A stretch of DNA of 64,000 nt from Psychrobacter sp. UBA3483. Lineage in GTDB: Bacteria > Pseudomonadota > Gammaproteobacteria > Pseudomonadales > Moraxellaceae. Positions within the stretch are counted from its first letter, which is position 1. Every line of letters starts with the position of its first letter. The stretch is taken from contig NZ_DFQS01000005.1 in assembly GCF_002377905.1 (NCBI RefSeq), forward strand, positions 124,001 through 188,000. The letters run 5' to 3'. Both the position numbers and the translations under genes were made by a program. Below the pieces are notes generated by a model, which saw nothing but the letters and a program-made list of their open reading frames with translations, was not told where the DNA came from and searched no databases. Positions 46,686 to 56,376 of the stretch are shown here, one piece after another.

Positions 46686-46883
46686 AACATACCTATTAAT
46701 CAGATATTCGTTTATAAAGTGCGGTTCGTCAGCTTATTATAAACGCTATCAAAAAATAAACTGACGGCTCAGTACAGCCAGTTTAATGATAAATGCTTCA
46801 ACCGCAAGTCAGTGACGATTAGCCTTTGACCAAGCACCACTAACGAGCGGATGAATACATAAAACTAACTACATACTCAATAA

Positions 46884-48293
46884 TTACTGACCTTGCGTGG
46901 TAAAGATATTTTGTTTGCTTACATTATATTTACCATCTTCACTGGTCACCGTCAAAGTAATCGGCGTTTGACCAAACTCAATCACCTTAGGGTCGCCATA
47001 GATACTGACAGGCATATCAAAGCTTTCGCCTGCTTCTAACGGCACATCATTAAAGCGTACACCTAAGCTCAAGCCTTCTTGTGGTTCAAGGCTTATTTTA
47101 TAAGTATGCGCACTTTGGGTTTTGTTGGTCAATTTGACGATATAACTGTTTTCAATCATGCCTTGCTGATTGAGTGACGACAACTGATTGCGGTCACGGC
47201 GAATATCAATCTCTAACGGTACGCGGTCAGTCAATGCATATACCACACCGCCACAAAGTACCGCCAGCAAAGTTAAATAAGCAAAAAAGCGCGGGCGCAG
47301 TACACGGCTTGGCTCTTTTTCGACCAATTGACGCTCTGTGGTATAACGAATCAGTCCACGTGGGTAACCAACCTTGTCCATCACCTCATTACAAGCATCG
47401 ACACAGGCGGCACACTGAATACAGGCAACCTGCAACCCATCACGAATATCGATACCCGTTGGGCATACTTGCACGCACATCGTACAATCAATACAGTCGC
47501 CTAGGTTTTCAGGGTGGGTGCCTTTTTTACGGGCGCCGCGAGGTTCACCGCGCTCATAATCATAAGAAACAATTAATGTATCTTTATCAAACATCACGCT
47601 TTGGAAACGGCCGTACGGACAGATTTGAATACACATCTGCTCGCGCATGTAGCCTGCATTGACATAAGTTGAAAAAGCGAAAATAAATATCGATACCCAT
47701 ATCCATGTTGACCAATCAGGGAAGGGGATAAACCCTATCATCTGCCAGTTTTGATACAGCGCCTCTGTACCAGAAACATAACTGACGAATGTCATCGCCG
47801 TAATCATCGAAAATACAAACCAGATAAAGTAGATCAAAAAACGCTTGAAGACTTTTTTAGCATTCATAGGTTCTTTATCAAACTTGATGCGTTTGTTACG
47901 ATCGCCGATGACTATTTTTTCCACATACTGGAACATATGCGTCCAGATGGTTTGCGGGCAAGCATAACCACACCAAACCCTTCCTGCATATACCGTCACC
48001 ATAAATAGTGCAAAAGCCGCAATAAGAGCAAAAACCGCTAGAAAGTAAAAGTCTTGGGTCAAAAAGGTCATACCAAAAATATAATAATGCTGCGACGGCA
48101 CATCAAACCAGATAGCTTGCCTACCGTTATAGCGAATCCACGGCAAAATCAAAAATAACGCCAATAATGCGTACATGCTAATCACACGGATATTTTGGTA
48201 AAACCCGGTGATAAATCTAGGATGAACGCGTTTTTTATTGGCGTTAAGATCCACCTCAACGACAGGAATTTTATTGGATGGTTGTGCTGACAT
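46884..48293 (-). CDS. ccoG: Cytochrome c oxidase accessory protein CcoG (FixG/RdxA)
   Basis: 469 residues. ATG preceded by AAAGAGG. Membrane-bound ferredoxin-like cupric reductase for cbb3 oxidase assembly. Features: several N-terminal helices, WCGYACPQTIWTHMF, REQMCIQICPYGRFQS, and two 4Fe-4S motifs in CIDCTMCVQVCPTGIDIRDGLQVACIQCAACVDACN. The C-terminal about 120 residues form the periplasmic Ig-like FixG_C domain. The gene has its own leader carrying a 28-bp motif (48516-48543) shared with the ccoN region. Confidence 0.95.
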   Translation of the reverse strand: MSAQPSNKIPVVEVDLNANKKRVHPRFITGFYQNIRVISMYALLALFLILPWIRYNGRQAIWFDVPSQHYYIFGMTFLTQDFYFLAVFALIAAFALFMVTVYAGRVWCGYACPQTIWTHMFQYVEKIVIGDRNKRIKFDKEPMNAKKVFKRFLIYFIWFVFSMITAMTFVSYVSGTEALYQNWQMIGFIPFPDWSTWIWVSIFIFAFSTYVNAGYMREQMCIQICPYGRFQSVMFDKDTLIVSYDYERGEPRGARKKGTHPENLGDCIDCTMCVQVCPTGIDIRDGLQVACIQCAACVDACNEVMDKVGYPRGLIRYTTERQLVEKEPSRVLRPRFFAYLTLLAVLCGGVVYALTDRVPLEIDIRRDRNQLSSLNQQGMIENSYIVKLTNKTQSAHTYKISLEPQEGLSLGVRFNDVPLEAGESFDMPVSIYGDPKVIEFGQTPITLTVTSEDGKYNVSKQNIFTTQGQ

Positions 48294-48515
48294 AAACGTG
48301 CCTCTTTAAAAAAAGAATCAGTCTGCTGGCATGATGAACAAATACCTTTAACAGCGAGGTATATGGATGTGCGATGTTATCAATGTCAGTAAGTAGCAAG
48401 AGCCATACCAAAAAAAGTATCCAAGCTTGCTACCAAATGAGCGATTGTAAATAATGGATATAGAATATGCTTAAATAGATGATTCTATAGTGTTTCTAAT
48501 GGATTGCTATTTTAG

Positions 48516-48543
48516 CAGTTTCCCTACTATAAATGGGGTGAGA
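48516..48543 (-). promoter_or_regulatory. 28-bp motif upstream of ccoG, shared with ccoN
   Basis: Read leftward, TCTCACCCC followed after 4 variable bases by ATAGTAGGGAAACTG. It matches 22 of 28 positions of 52859-52886 at the same orientation and spacing. Lies about 220 bp before ccoG. A shared transcription-factor site is inferred. Confidence 0.5.
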
Positions 48544-48737
48544 ATGTTAAAAAGCAATAGTTATCTGCCAATTATTGATAGACAAACAGCTTATAAGTGT
48601 CGGTCATAATAAAACTTAAAAATCAGCGGTGATAAAGCATAAGAGATTATTATCTTTAATAAAATTATCAGCAGTTTGCTTCTAGTATCTAATAATAAGC
48701 AGAATTTATTAATAAGACATAAAGCTGATAAATACGT

Positions 48738-48771
48738 AAAAAGGGAGAACTGCAATAACAGTTCTCCCTTT
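48738..48771 (-). terminator. Terminator of ccoNOQP
   Basis: Stem AAGGGAGAACTG / CAGTTCTCCCTT, five T on the minus strand, about 45 bp after the ccoP stop. Confidence 0.85.
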
Positions 48772-48814
48772 GTCAAATATCACTTATTTATGGTATACGA
48801 CTGACTAAATATGC

Positions 48815-49960
48815 TTAGTTTGCGACTGCCGCTTCAGGAGTTGCTGCTTTTGGTGCAGCGGCAGAAACAGGCTGCGCTTTGGCAGGCTGAGTTGTTCTAT
48901 CAGAAAGAGAATAAACATACGCAGCAAGCAGCATAATGCGCTCATTACCCAGTTTGGTTTCCCATTCTGGCATCACACCAGCACGACCATAACGGATGGT
49001 ATCGCGGATACTTTCACGATCGCCGCCATACAACCAGATATTATCGGTCAAGTTTGGCGCACCAGTAGAGATCATACCTTTGGCATCTTCACCATGACAA
49101 AGTACACAGTTGGTAGGCTCATGGAAGATGGCTTTACCTTGAGCAACTTTGGCTTGGTCAAGCTCGTAACCTGGCTGGTTACCAGAGATTGACAAGACAT
49201 ATTCGGCCGCGGCACGCACACCATCTTCACCAAGTTGGTCACGCCAAGCTGCCATACCACCGATACGACCGTTATGTAGCGTCGTCAAGATATGCGAAGC
49301 TTCGCCGCCATATAACCAATCACCATCGGTTAAGTTAGGATAGCCTAGAGCACCTTTAGCATTAGAGCCATGACAGACGGCACAGTTCTGTAAGAACAAG
49401 CGACTACCAACTTTTAACGCGTTGGGGTTTTCAGCAAGCTTTTCAACATACGGTGCAAGCTCAGCGATTTTTTCATCAATCTCAGTTTGCAGATTCGCAG
49501 GTGGTGTTTCACTGCGACGCATGGTTGCTTGCATTTCAGATAGCGTTGCTAGCGTTTTAGTCGCACCGCTAGCATCTGCTTTAGCCAAGATGTTTTGCTC
49601 AAAGTTATCGGTAAAAACCTTGTTATTACTTTCAAGCTCACTCGCTAACTCGTTATGCGAGGTCCATGGCACAGTTTCGCCATCTACTTCTACGGTCGTG
49701 ATACCTTCCCATTTCGATGGAAAGATAGCAGGGAAAAATATCCAGTAGGCAACAGCCCAAATAATCGAGCCAAAAAATATCACTAACCACCATTTAGGCA
49801 GTGGCTTATCGTATTCTTGAATGCCATCGTAAGTGTGCCCAGTCGTACCGTCTTCTTCTACTTCTGGCTTGTATTTCAACACCATTAGTAAGACACCGAG
49901 GATACCCGCCCAACACATAATACTTAGTATGGTGATCCAAGAACTCCAAAAAAATGTCAT
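48815..49960 (-). CDS. ccoP: cbb3-type cytochrome c oxidase subunit III, diheme
   Basis: 381 residues. Two N-terminal membrane helices (about 5-30 and 55-80), an Asp/Glu-rich segment with extra length, then two c-type heme domains CAVCHG and CVLCHG. Passes electrons from cytochrome c to CcoO/CcoN. The C-terminus is Ala/Pro-rich. Last gene of the oxidase operon; its start ATG overlaps ccoQ stop by 4 bp (ATGA). Standard length is about 310, so the tail and linker are longer here. Confidence 0.96.
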   Translation of the reverse strand: MTFFWSSWITILSIMCWAGILGVLLMVLKYKPEVEEDGTTGHTYDGIQEYDKPLPKWWLVIFFGSIIWAVAYWIFFPAIFPSKWEGITTVEVDGETVPWTSHNELASELESNNKVFTDNFEQNILAKADASGATKTLATLSEMQATMRRSETPPANLQTEIDEKIAELAPYVEKLAENPNALKVGSRLFLQNCAVCHGSNAKGALGYPNLTDGDWLYGGEASHILTTLHNGRIGGMAAWRDQLGEDGVRAAAEYVLSISGNQPGYELDQAKVAQGKAIFHEPTNCVLCHGEDAKGMISTGAPNLTDNIWLYGGDRESIRDTIRYGRAGVMPEWETKLGNERIMLLAAYVYSLSDRTTQPAKAQPVSAAAPKAATPEAAVAN

Positions 49961-50139
49961 CGTTTATCCTTATTGCGCTGCTCTTCAGCCAAAGCTTCTT
50001 TATCTTTGTCATCAAGCGCAAGTTGTGCATCTTCTTCGAAGCGTTTTTTGTTTTTTGGCGAATACGCCCACCATGCAACGCCTACGAAGGCAATAAAAGC
50101 AGAAACGGTCGCAATTGTTTGTAATTCACCAATACCCAT
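49957..50139 (-). CDS. ccoQ: cbb3 oxidase subunit IV
   Basis: 60 residues. One N-terminal helix (LQTIATVSAFIAFVGVAWWAY) with the following SPKNKKRFEEDAQLA typical of CcoQ/FixQ. Stabilises the oxidase complex. It overlaps ccoO by 1 bp (TAATG) and ccoP by 4 bp, an efficient translational coupling. Confidence 0.93.
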   Translation of the reverse strand: MGIGELQTIATVSAFIAFVGVAWWAYSPKNKKRFEEDAQLALDDKDKEALAEEQRNKDKR

Positions 50140-50777
50140 TAGCGCTGTCCTTCCATCGCGGTACCCAATTGCTGTAAGTAGGCAACCAGAGCATCAAGCT
50201 CAGTGGCGCCAAGTACCGCATCTGGCGCTCCTTCGATATCTTCTTCAGTGTAAGGCACACCAAACTGATCACGGAATAGACGCATTTTAGTTTGCACATT
50301 GGTACCATTTACTTCATTGGTTGCAAGCCAAGGGAAACCAGGCATTACAGATTCAGGTACTAATGAACGTGGATCGATAAGATGTTGTTTTTGCCAATCT
50401 TCAGAATAGCGTCCACCAACACGTGCCAAGTCGGGACCAGTACGTTTGGAGCCCCATAAGAATGGGTGATCCCACGTAGATTCAGCAGCACGCGAGTAGG
50501 GTCCATAACGCTCAACTTCTGCACGTAATGGACGCACCATTTGCGTATGACAAACGTGACAACCTTCACGAATATAAATATCACGACCTTCAAATTCGAG
50601 CGCGGTCCACGGCTCCATAGAGGGAAGAGGAGCGTTTACCCCACCTTCCTCAGGACCCTTGTTATCATAAATCAGCGGTACAATTTCAACGAGCGTTGCA
50701 AAGCTGATTGCGATAACGATAAAGATAACCAATAAGCCTGTATTTTTTTCAATAATTTCATGCGGTGTACCAGACAT
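50139..50777 (-). CDS. ccoO: cbb3-type cytochrome c oxidase subunit II, monoheme
   Basis: 212 residues. ATG preceded by AAGGAGCG. One N-terminal helix, then periplasmic c-type heme domain with [15 protein letters not shown] and axial Met in a later position, followed by [28 protein letters not shown], typical of CcoO. Transfers electrons from CcoP to CcoN. 9 bp after ccoN. Confidence 0.96.
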   Translation of the reverse strand: MSGTPHEIIEKNTGLLVIFIVIAISFATLVEIVPLIYDNKGPEEGGVNAPLPSMEPWTALEFEGRDIYIREGCHVCHTQMVRPLRAEVERYGPYSRAAESTWDHPFLWGSKRTGPDLARVGGRYSEDWQKQHLIDPRSLVPESVMPGFPWLATNEVNGTNVQTKMRLFRDQFGVPYTEEDIEGAPDAVLGATELDALVAYLQQLGTAMEGQR

Positions 50778-50786
50778 GATCGCTCC

Positions 50787-52268
50787 TTATACGTTAGCTG
50801 CCGAAGGTTTTTCAACACTAGGTTCATGATCAGTAGGATCTGCGATATCAACAGGCTTACCTTCTGGCATTTTAAGTGTTTTATAAACGTTATAGGCCAT
50901 AACAACCATACCCGATACATACAATAGGCCACCAAAAGCACGACCAATATATGGGAAATGTGAGAACTCAACGGTATCAACGAAGCTATATACCAACGTA
51001 CCATCTGGATTGGTTGCAAGCCACATCATGCCTTGGCCAATACCTGAAATCCACATAGAAACGATATAGAAAATAGTACCCGCTGTTGCTAACCAGAAAT
51101 GCGTCGTGATTAAGCTAATAGAGTACATTTTTGGCTTGTTATAGATACGTGGTAATAGTACATATAGCGAACCAATGGTAATCATACCAACCCAGCCAAG
51201 CGCACCTGAGTGTACGTGACCGACTGTCCAGTCCGTGTTATGCGATAATGCGTTAACGGTCTTAATAGACATCATCGGACCTTCAAACGTTGACATGGCG
51301 TAGAACGATAATGCCACAATCATAAAGCGAATGATCGGATCGGTACGCAGTTTATCCCAACTGCCTGATAGCGTTAGTACACCGTTAATCATACCACCCC
51401 AAGATGGCGCAAATAGGATGATTGAGAACACCATGGCTAGAGACTGCGTCCAATCTGGAAGCGCTGAATAATGCAAATGGTGACCACCAGCCCACATGTA
51501 TGAAGCAATCAATGCCCAAAAGTGAACGATAGACAAACGGTAAGAATAGATAGGACGACCAATCTGTACTGGAACAAAGTAATACATCATTCCAAGGAAA
51601 GCTGCCGTTAAGTAAAAGCCTACCGCATTATGCCCGTACCACCACTGCACCATCGCATCGGTCGCACCGCCAAATAGTGAATAAGATTTAAACGCACTAA
51701 CAGGGATTGCCATACTGTTTACGATATGCAAAAGAGCAATCGTAATAATAAATGCGCCAAAGAACCAGTTGGCCACATAAATGTGTGAGGTTCTACGTTT
51801 GATGAGCGTACCGAAGAACACGATGGCATAAGAAACCCATACCAAAGCAATCAAGATATCGATTGGCCACTCAAGCTCAGCGTATTCCTTGGTCGATGTC
51901 AGACCTAAAGGAAGGGTAATCACCGCTGCGACGATAACCGCTTGCCAACCCCAAAAGGTGAACCAAGCTAAATAAGGAGCAAATAGTCTCGTCTTACAGG
52001 TACGCTGCACCACATAATAAGAGGTTGCGAACAGGGCAGAGCCACCGAATGCAAAGATAACCGCGTTAGTGTGTAGCGGTCTTAGACGACTGAATGTCAG
52101 CCATGGAATGTCAAAGTTTAGTGCTGGCCATGCTAACTGTGAAGCAATGAACACACCAATACTCATGCCGACGATGCCCCATATCACGGCCATTATCGTA
52201 AAGAATCTTACGACAGTGATTTCATACTCACGGTCAACTGGGGCGACTGCTGTGTTTTGTAAACTCAT
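50787..52268 (-). CDS. ccoN: cbb3-type cytochrome c oxidase subunit I
   Basis: 493 residues, about 12 helices. Catalytic subunit with heme b and heme b3-CuB. Heme and copper ligands lie in [35 protein letters not shown] (CuB His with crosslinked Tyr region), [19 protein letters not shown], and [18 protein letters not shown]. High-affinity terminal oxidase for low oxygen. First gene of ccoNOQP. No perfect FNR/ANR site (TTGAT-N4-ATCAA) was seen upstream; a 28-bp motif at 52859-52886 is the only recognisable candidate. Confidence 0.97.
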   Translation of the reverse strand: MSLQNTAVAPVDREYEITVVRFFTIMAVIWGIVGMSIGVFIASQLAWPALNFDIPWLTFSRLRPLHTNAVIFAFGGSALFATSYYVVQRTCKTRLFAPYLAWFTFWGWQAVIVAAVITLPLGLTSTKEYAELEWPIDILIALVWVSYAIVFFGTLIKRRTSHIYVANWFFGAFIITIALLHIVNSMAIPVSAFKSYSLFGGATDAMVQWWYGHNAVGFYLTAAFLGMMYYFVPVQIGRPIYSYRLSIVHFWALIASYMWAGGHHLHYSALPDWTQSLAMVFSIILFAPSWGGMINGVLTLSGSWDKLRTDPIIRFMIVALSFYAMSTFEGPMMSIKTVNALSHNTDWTVGHVHSGALGWVGMITIGSLYVLLPRIYNKPKMYSISLITTHFWLATAGTIFYIVSMWISGIGQGMMWLATNPDGTLVYSFVDTVEFSHFPYIGRAFGGLLYVSGMVVMAYNVYKTLKMPEGKPVDIADPTDHEPSVEKPSAANV

Positions 52269-53144
52269 TGGATGATTCCTTTACAGCCCGAATTATCAAC
52301 AGAATTAACTAACTCTCCGCGGCCTCTATATTATAAAAAATTATAAGCAGATTATGGTTGCGGTACATGTTGTTTTTGCCAAATCTTATTATCGTTACCT
52401 AGTTTGCTATTAAATCAACCCTACGCTAATGTTCAGCGGTTACTGCTGAGTTGAGGGCGGCGATATAAACGCACTGCGCTCACAGTTAGACGATAGAAGG
52501 ATGATTTATAAATAATAAATGGTTAGATTTGATAAGACAATGTGCCTTCCTTGAGCATCAAACATCTATTGAGGCTGAGTATGTATCTTAATTATTACTG
52601 CTAAAAAGCCAGTATGAACGAAGATAGATACTGATATTCAACTGGTGATAAAAAACTTATACACCATCAATGTATGCTAGCGGCGGCTGACAAAAACCAT
52701 GTTACGTAATGTTTAGTTAAAACTCCCGACTCTGTTTAAGGGTATTGTAACGCAAACCTAATCAAATATCATCAGAACTATGCGCCAAAATACAAACTCT
52801 TTGGTAAAAATAGTTGTGAGCGATATAATTCTGCAGCGTTATGACCCTATTTTATACCCAATTTCCCTACTATTCTAGGGGTGAAAAAAGATACTGCTTT
52901 TTGTCTAAAAAATACAATTAAGCGTTGGTTTTGTAACAATTGCAGCATTTGCGCTATAAATAGGTTTTACTTATGATCGAAACGCACCTTATAATGACGC
53001 CTTGTATTATCGTTAACAAAATGCTTTTGTACTGATGTTAACGAATATTTTAACCATTTAAATAGTAGCTAAGCTTGGGTGTATGATGGCGCAAGCCTAT
53101 CTGCATAAATACCCTCATAAATAATAGGTATTAAGGATAATAAT
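52269..53144. other. 876-bp gap between ccoN and SCP2-domain gene
   Basis: No protein gene is convincing here. It contains the 28-bp motif at 52859-52886, about 600 bp before ccoN, and must carry promoters for both genes. Its length is atypical for the window, and AT-rich stretches alternate with unremarkable sequence. A small RNA or distant regulatory region is possible but not shown. Confidence 0.5.
52859..52886 (-). promoter_or_regulatory. 28-bp motif upstream of ccoN, shared with ccoG
   Basis: Read leftward, TTTCACCCCTAGAATAGTAG followed by GGAAATTG. It shares 22 of 28 positions with 48516-48543. Imperfect dyad symmetry (TTTC...CCTA / TAGG...GAAA). Possible operator or alternative promoter core. 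Confidence 0.5.
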
Positions 53145-53534
53145 ATGGCAGTTTTTTTGACAGACGAATGGTTTGAGCAAGTTGAGAAAATGGGTCAAGA
53201 AGCCGGTGAGTTAAATTTACCACCAGCGCTTGCCAACATGGTAGTCAATCTAAAAGTTACGGATGCTGAGCAAGATATTGAAGCCAGTTTTGCTGACGGT
53301 TTATTGCATCGCGGTTTGAATGATAAGGCAACCACAACCTTATTATTGGATCGTAGCTTGCTGCAATCTATCATAACCAACTTTGATACCAATGAAATCA
53401 TGGGTGCCTTTATGGCAGGTAAAATCCGTGTCGAAGGTGATATGTCACAATTAATGGCGGTACAAACGGCGCGTCCTAGTGCTGAGCAAAAAGAGCTGTA
53501 CAGTAATATCAAATCAATGACCACGATGGCTTAA
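53145..53534 (+). CDS. SCP2 sterol-binding domain protein
   Basis: 129 residues. ATG preceded by AAGGAT. Single SCP2 domain of the small bacterial type: FLTDEWFEQVEKM, LKVTDAEQDIEASFADGLLHRGLNDKATTTLLLDRSLLQSIITNFDTNEIMGAFMAGKIRVEGDMSQLMAVQ. The motif GKIRVEGDMSxL is family-typical. Binds hydrophobic ligands, probably lipids or isoprenoids; no partner gene. Followed by its own terminator. Confidence 0.85.
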   Translation: MAVFLTDEWFEQVEKMGQEAGELNLPPALANMVVNLKVTDAEQDIEASFADGLLHRGLNDKATTTLLLDRSLLQSIITNFDTNEIMGAFMAGKIRVEGDMSQLMAVQTARPSAEQKELYSNIKSMTTMA

Positions 53535-53573
53535 TGGTCTGTTTTTCATCTTTATATCAATAACATTTAGCAT

Positions 53574-53605
53574 AAAAAAGCCCTTAATTCACATTAAGGG
53601 CTTTT
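53574..53605. terminator. Bidirectional terminator
   Basis: Stem AAAAAAGCCCTTAA / TTAAGGGCTTTTT between convergent genes ending at 53534 and 53641. Confidence 0.9.
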
Positions 53606-53640
53606 TCGTCGGAGAATTTAACAGTAAGGTAATTTCTAAA

Positions 53641-54621
53641 TTAACTGGCTTTTGATTGTTGAGCACTTGCTTGCGATTTTTGATTTTCTTTATAAATTGC
53701 CGCTTGTAGCCAAATATTGGCCTGTACATAGGCATGCACTTGGATAGCAGCGGTGGTTTCGATTTTAGGCGCGCCAATACGAATGACAAACGGGTCAGCA
53801 TCTTGCTCGCGCAGTACCACTACATCAAATAAGATAATGGTCTGACCATTAAATAGTGTTTCTTGCTTACCAAGTACCTGACCTTGACACCATGCTTCGT
53901 CTTCTTGGCCTAAGGTATCACCGAATAAATACGCACACATATGGCCAAGATTAATCTCGACGGGTGCCATTTGCTCTTTGGTTTCAGGCTGCCATGCTTT
54001 GATTTGCTCTTGTAAATCGTCAGGCATTTTTCCATCATTGGCAGCGACGATATCGTTAAAAGCGCGATGGTAGCGAATGGCTTCTTGGTCTTCGACCATA
54101 ATCACTTCGTCTTGTTCGCTCAGCTTAATCTCATGCGCCCACGCACTAAAGTTCACATAATAAGCGGTATCTTGCTGATATAAATGGCGATTTGCAGTAT
54201 ACAACTGGTCGAAAGCATAAATAATACTGCCATCAGTGGTGCGTAAGCGTAAGACGGCATCGTGGGTGTTGTCATTGACAATCATGCGTTCGATTTTGCA
54301 GGTCAGCCCATAAGGGCTATCGACACAAGGGTAAGCATTAATAAAGCATTCAGGCTTGCCATCTTTCATCGCCAGCACTTGATTGATATGACAAGGTTGG
54401 TCTTCAGATAGCAATAAACAGCTGTCTTTGGCGCTGACATTGCTGTTAAGCCCTTTTGGCATCGCCGCTTTTTCAATCATCTTTTGTAGCCATTCTGGCA
54501 CGTCTTGACTCATGTCATCGGTCAAAATACGCCAATGATCGGCGTGACCGGCAGATTGCTCGTCAGTTAAGGTGATTTTGGTGGGTGATTGGATGTTTTT
54601 ATATTGATAATTAATGGTCAT
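53641..54621 (-). CDS. Hypothetical cytoplasmic protein
   Basis: 326 residues from ATG 54621, or 335 from ATG 54648; neither has a clear SD. Family not recognised. It is acidic, Gln-rich, with no signal peptide or membrane helix. Beta-rich middle (LRLRTTDGSIIYAFDQLYTANRHLY, AYYVNFSAWAHEIKL) and a C-terminal domain (INLGHMCAYLFGDTLGQEDEAWCQGQV, FDVVVLREQDADPFVIRIGAP). The C-terminal tail is Gln/Ser/Ala-rich. Reading frame is solid and codon use like neighbours. No function proposed. Confidence 0.7.
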   Translation of the reverse strand: MTINYQYKNIQSPTKITLTDEQSAGHADHWRILTDDMSQDVPEWLQKMIEKAAMPKGLNSNVSAKDSCLLLSEDQPCHINQVLAMKDGKPECFINAYPCVDSPYGLTCKIERMIVNDNTHDAVLRLRTTDGSIIYAFDQLYTANRHLYQQDTAYYVNFSAWAHEIKLSEQDEVIMVEDQEAIRYHRAFNDIVAANDGKMPDDLQEQIKAWQPETKEQMAPVEINLGHMCAYLFGDTLGQEDEAWCQGQVLGKQETLFNGQTIILFDVVVLREQDADPFVIRIGAPKIETTAAIQVHAYVQANIWLQAAIYKENQKSQASAQQSKAS

Positions 54622-54659
54622 GAATATACTCAAACTTAAGTCAGCCATGAAGTTTGGGT

Positions 54660-54911
54660 CTAAAACTGTGATTGCTGACCATTATCCAATATATGAGCGG
54701 ATTGGTTTATGATAACCAGCAATGTCGTCAGTAAAGAGGCAACAAACAACAATGAGGGGTTAATGACAATTGTCCTTAGCATACAATATATAGGTATAGA
54801 CGCAACTAATAGCAAGCCCCTCGCGAAAAATAATATAAAAAGTTGAGTTTTTATTAAAAAATACCGGCAGTTTGCGCTAATGACTGGCACATATAAGTCA
54901 AATTGTGTCAA
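54660..54911 (-). CDS. Possible small membrane protein, uncertain
   Basis: 83 residues from a TTG with AAGGGAG 5 bases upstream. Two predicted hydrophobic segments (LFILFFARGLLLVASIPIY and LLFVASLLTTLLVIIN). It ends 38 bp before the hypothetical gene, same strand. No homology recognised; it may be a chance frame in AT-rich intergenic DNA. Confidence 0.25.
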   Translation of the reverse strand: MTQFDLYVPVISANCRYFLIKTQLFILFFARGLLLVASIPIYCMLRTIVINPSLLFVASLLTTLLVIINQSAHILDNGQQSQF

Positions 54912-55082
54912 ACTAGCTCCCTTTTGACAGCGGTATTTTGCTGCTCATAACCCCTGTTTTTGTGTTCGATTGATATGTTTTTGCGCCAACTGCTTTTATC
55001 AGTGTCATGCTATGAGGCAGTTGTTGCATTGGGTTTTATAACATACATAAAGTCGCACGTAGATAAGATAAAGAGTTTGAAT

Positions 55083-56318
55083 ATGTTTCGTCCTTTAGCG
55101 TTATTTATCGGCTTACGGTACACCCGAGCAGAGCGTAGTAATGGTTTTATCTCCTTTATATCGCTGATTTCAATGATTGGTCTGACGCTTGGCGTGGCGG
55201 TACTGATTACGGTGCTATCGGTCATGAATGGTTTTGATCGCGAGCTAAAGACTCGTATTTTGGGCATGGTGCCACAAGCGACCGTTATTTCAACCGAGAT
55301 TATCGGTGATTGGAAAGAGGTGGCCGATAAGATCAAAGAAGATCCCGAAGTTGCTGCGGTCGCCCCCTTTATTCAGCTGCAAGGTATGCTGACCTCCAAC
55401 GGTCAGGTGGCTGGGATTATGGTCACCGGCGTTGATCCTGAGTACGAGAAAAACGTCTCTATCATTAACGAGCACATGGTAGAAGGCAGTATTGATACGC
55501 TGCAAAACGGCGAATTTAGTATTGTCCTTGGTGAAGAGATGGTGCAATCTTTGGGGCTGCGCTTAGGCGATAAAGTGACTTTGGTGCTGCCAGAAGCGTC
55601 GCCATCGCCAGCAGGGGTGATACCGCGCTTTAAGCGTTTTACCTTGACGGGTATTTTTACTATCAGTCCCGAAGTGGACAGTTTGATGGCGTTTATTCCG
55701 ATGGGCGATGCGGCAAAATTACTGCGTCTACCAGAGGGTGCGCAGGGTATTCGTATGAAGCTTGACGATATCTTTAACGCACCGATGGCGGCCCAAAAAG
55801 CGGCTGCTATTGCGCCTGACAAGCTTTATCCTAGCGATTGGACGCAAACACACGGTAATCTATTTGGGGCCATTCAAATGGAAAAAGCCATGGTTGGCTT
55901 GCTGCTGTTTTTAATTATCCTCGTTGCCGCTTTCAATATTGTTTCAAGTTTGGTGATGCTAGTCACCGACAAAAAAGCAGACATTGCTATCTTAAAAACC
56001 TTTGGTGCTTCACCGCGATTGATTACCCATGTATTTATGGTACAGGGCATCGTGATTGGCTTTATTGGTACGATTGCGGGCACCATACTTGGTGTTATCT
56101 TTGCCCTGACCGTTAGTGATATTTTGGGCTTTATCAATCAAACCTTTGGCCTAAATCTGTTTGATGCTTACTTTGTAAATTATCTGCCATCGCAGCTGCG
56201 TTTGACCGATGTGGTGCTGATTACTAGTGCGTCATTTATACTGAGCTTCTTGGCGACCATTTATCCAGCACGCCGAGCAGCTAAAATTCAGCCTGCACAA
56301 ACGCTGCGTTACGAGTAG
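55083..56318 (+). CDS. lolF: LolC/E-family lipoprotein exporter permease (LolF type)
   Basis: 411 residues from ATG 55083; the longer frame uses a TTG without support. Four helices: one near the N-terminus (SLISMIGLTLGVAVLITVLSVMNGFD), then a large periplasmic domain, then three C-terminal helices (LLLFLIILVAAFNIVSSLVML, LITHVFMVQGIVIGFIGTIAG, VVLITSASFILSFLATIYPARRAAKIQPAQTLRYE). MacB/FtsX-like. Only one permease gene precedes lolD, the LolDF arrangement found in several gamma-proteobacteria that replaces LolC and LolE. Moves mature outer-membrane lipoproteins to LolA. Confidence 0.9.
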   Translation: MFRPLALFIGLRYTRAERSNGFISFISLISMIGLTLGVAVLITVLSVMNGFDRELKTRILGMVPQATVISTEIIGDWKEVADKIKEDPEVAAVAPFIQLQGMLTSNGQVAGIMVTGVDPEYEKNVSIINEHMVEGSIDTLQNGEFSIVLGEEMVQSLGLRLGDKVTLVLPEASPSPAGVIPRFKRFTLTGIFTISPEVDSLMAFIPMGDAAKLLRLPEGAQGIRMKLDDIFNAPMAAQKAAAIAPDKLYPSDWTQTHGNLFGAIQMEKAMVGLLLFLIILVAAFNIVSSLVMLVTDKKADIAILKTFGASPRLITHVFMVQGIVIGFIGTIAGTILGVIFALTVSDILGFINQTFGLNLFDAYFVNYLPSQLRLTDVVLITSASFILSFLATIYPARRAAKIQPAQTLRYE

Positions 56319-56376
56319 TCTACAGGCGTCAATCGTCAATCGTCAATGCCATGATAAATAAAACAAAGGAAGTACC

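Noticed and set aside
52269..52960. FNR/ANR box upstream of ccoN
   Set aside because: Several half-sites (TTGAT, ATCAA) occur but none has the 4-bp spacing of TTGAT-N4-ATCAA.
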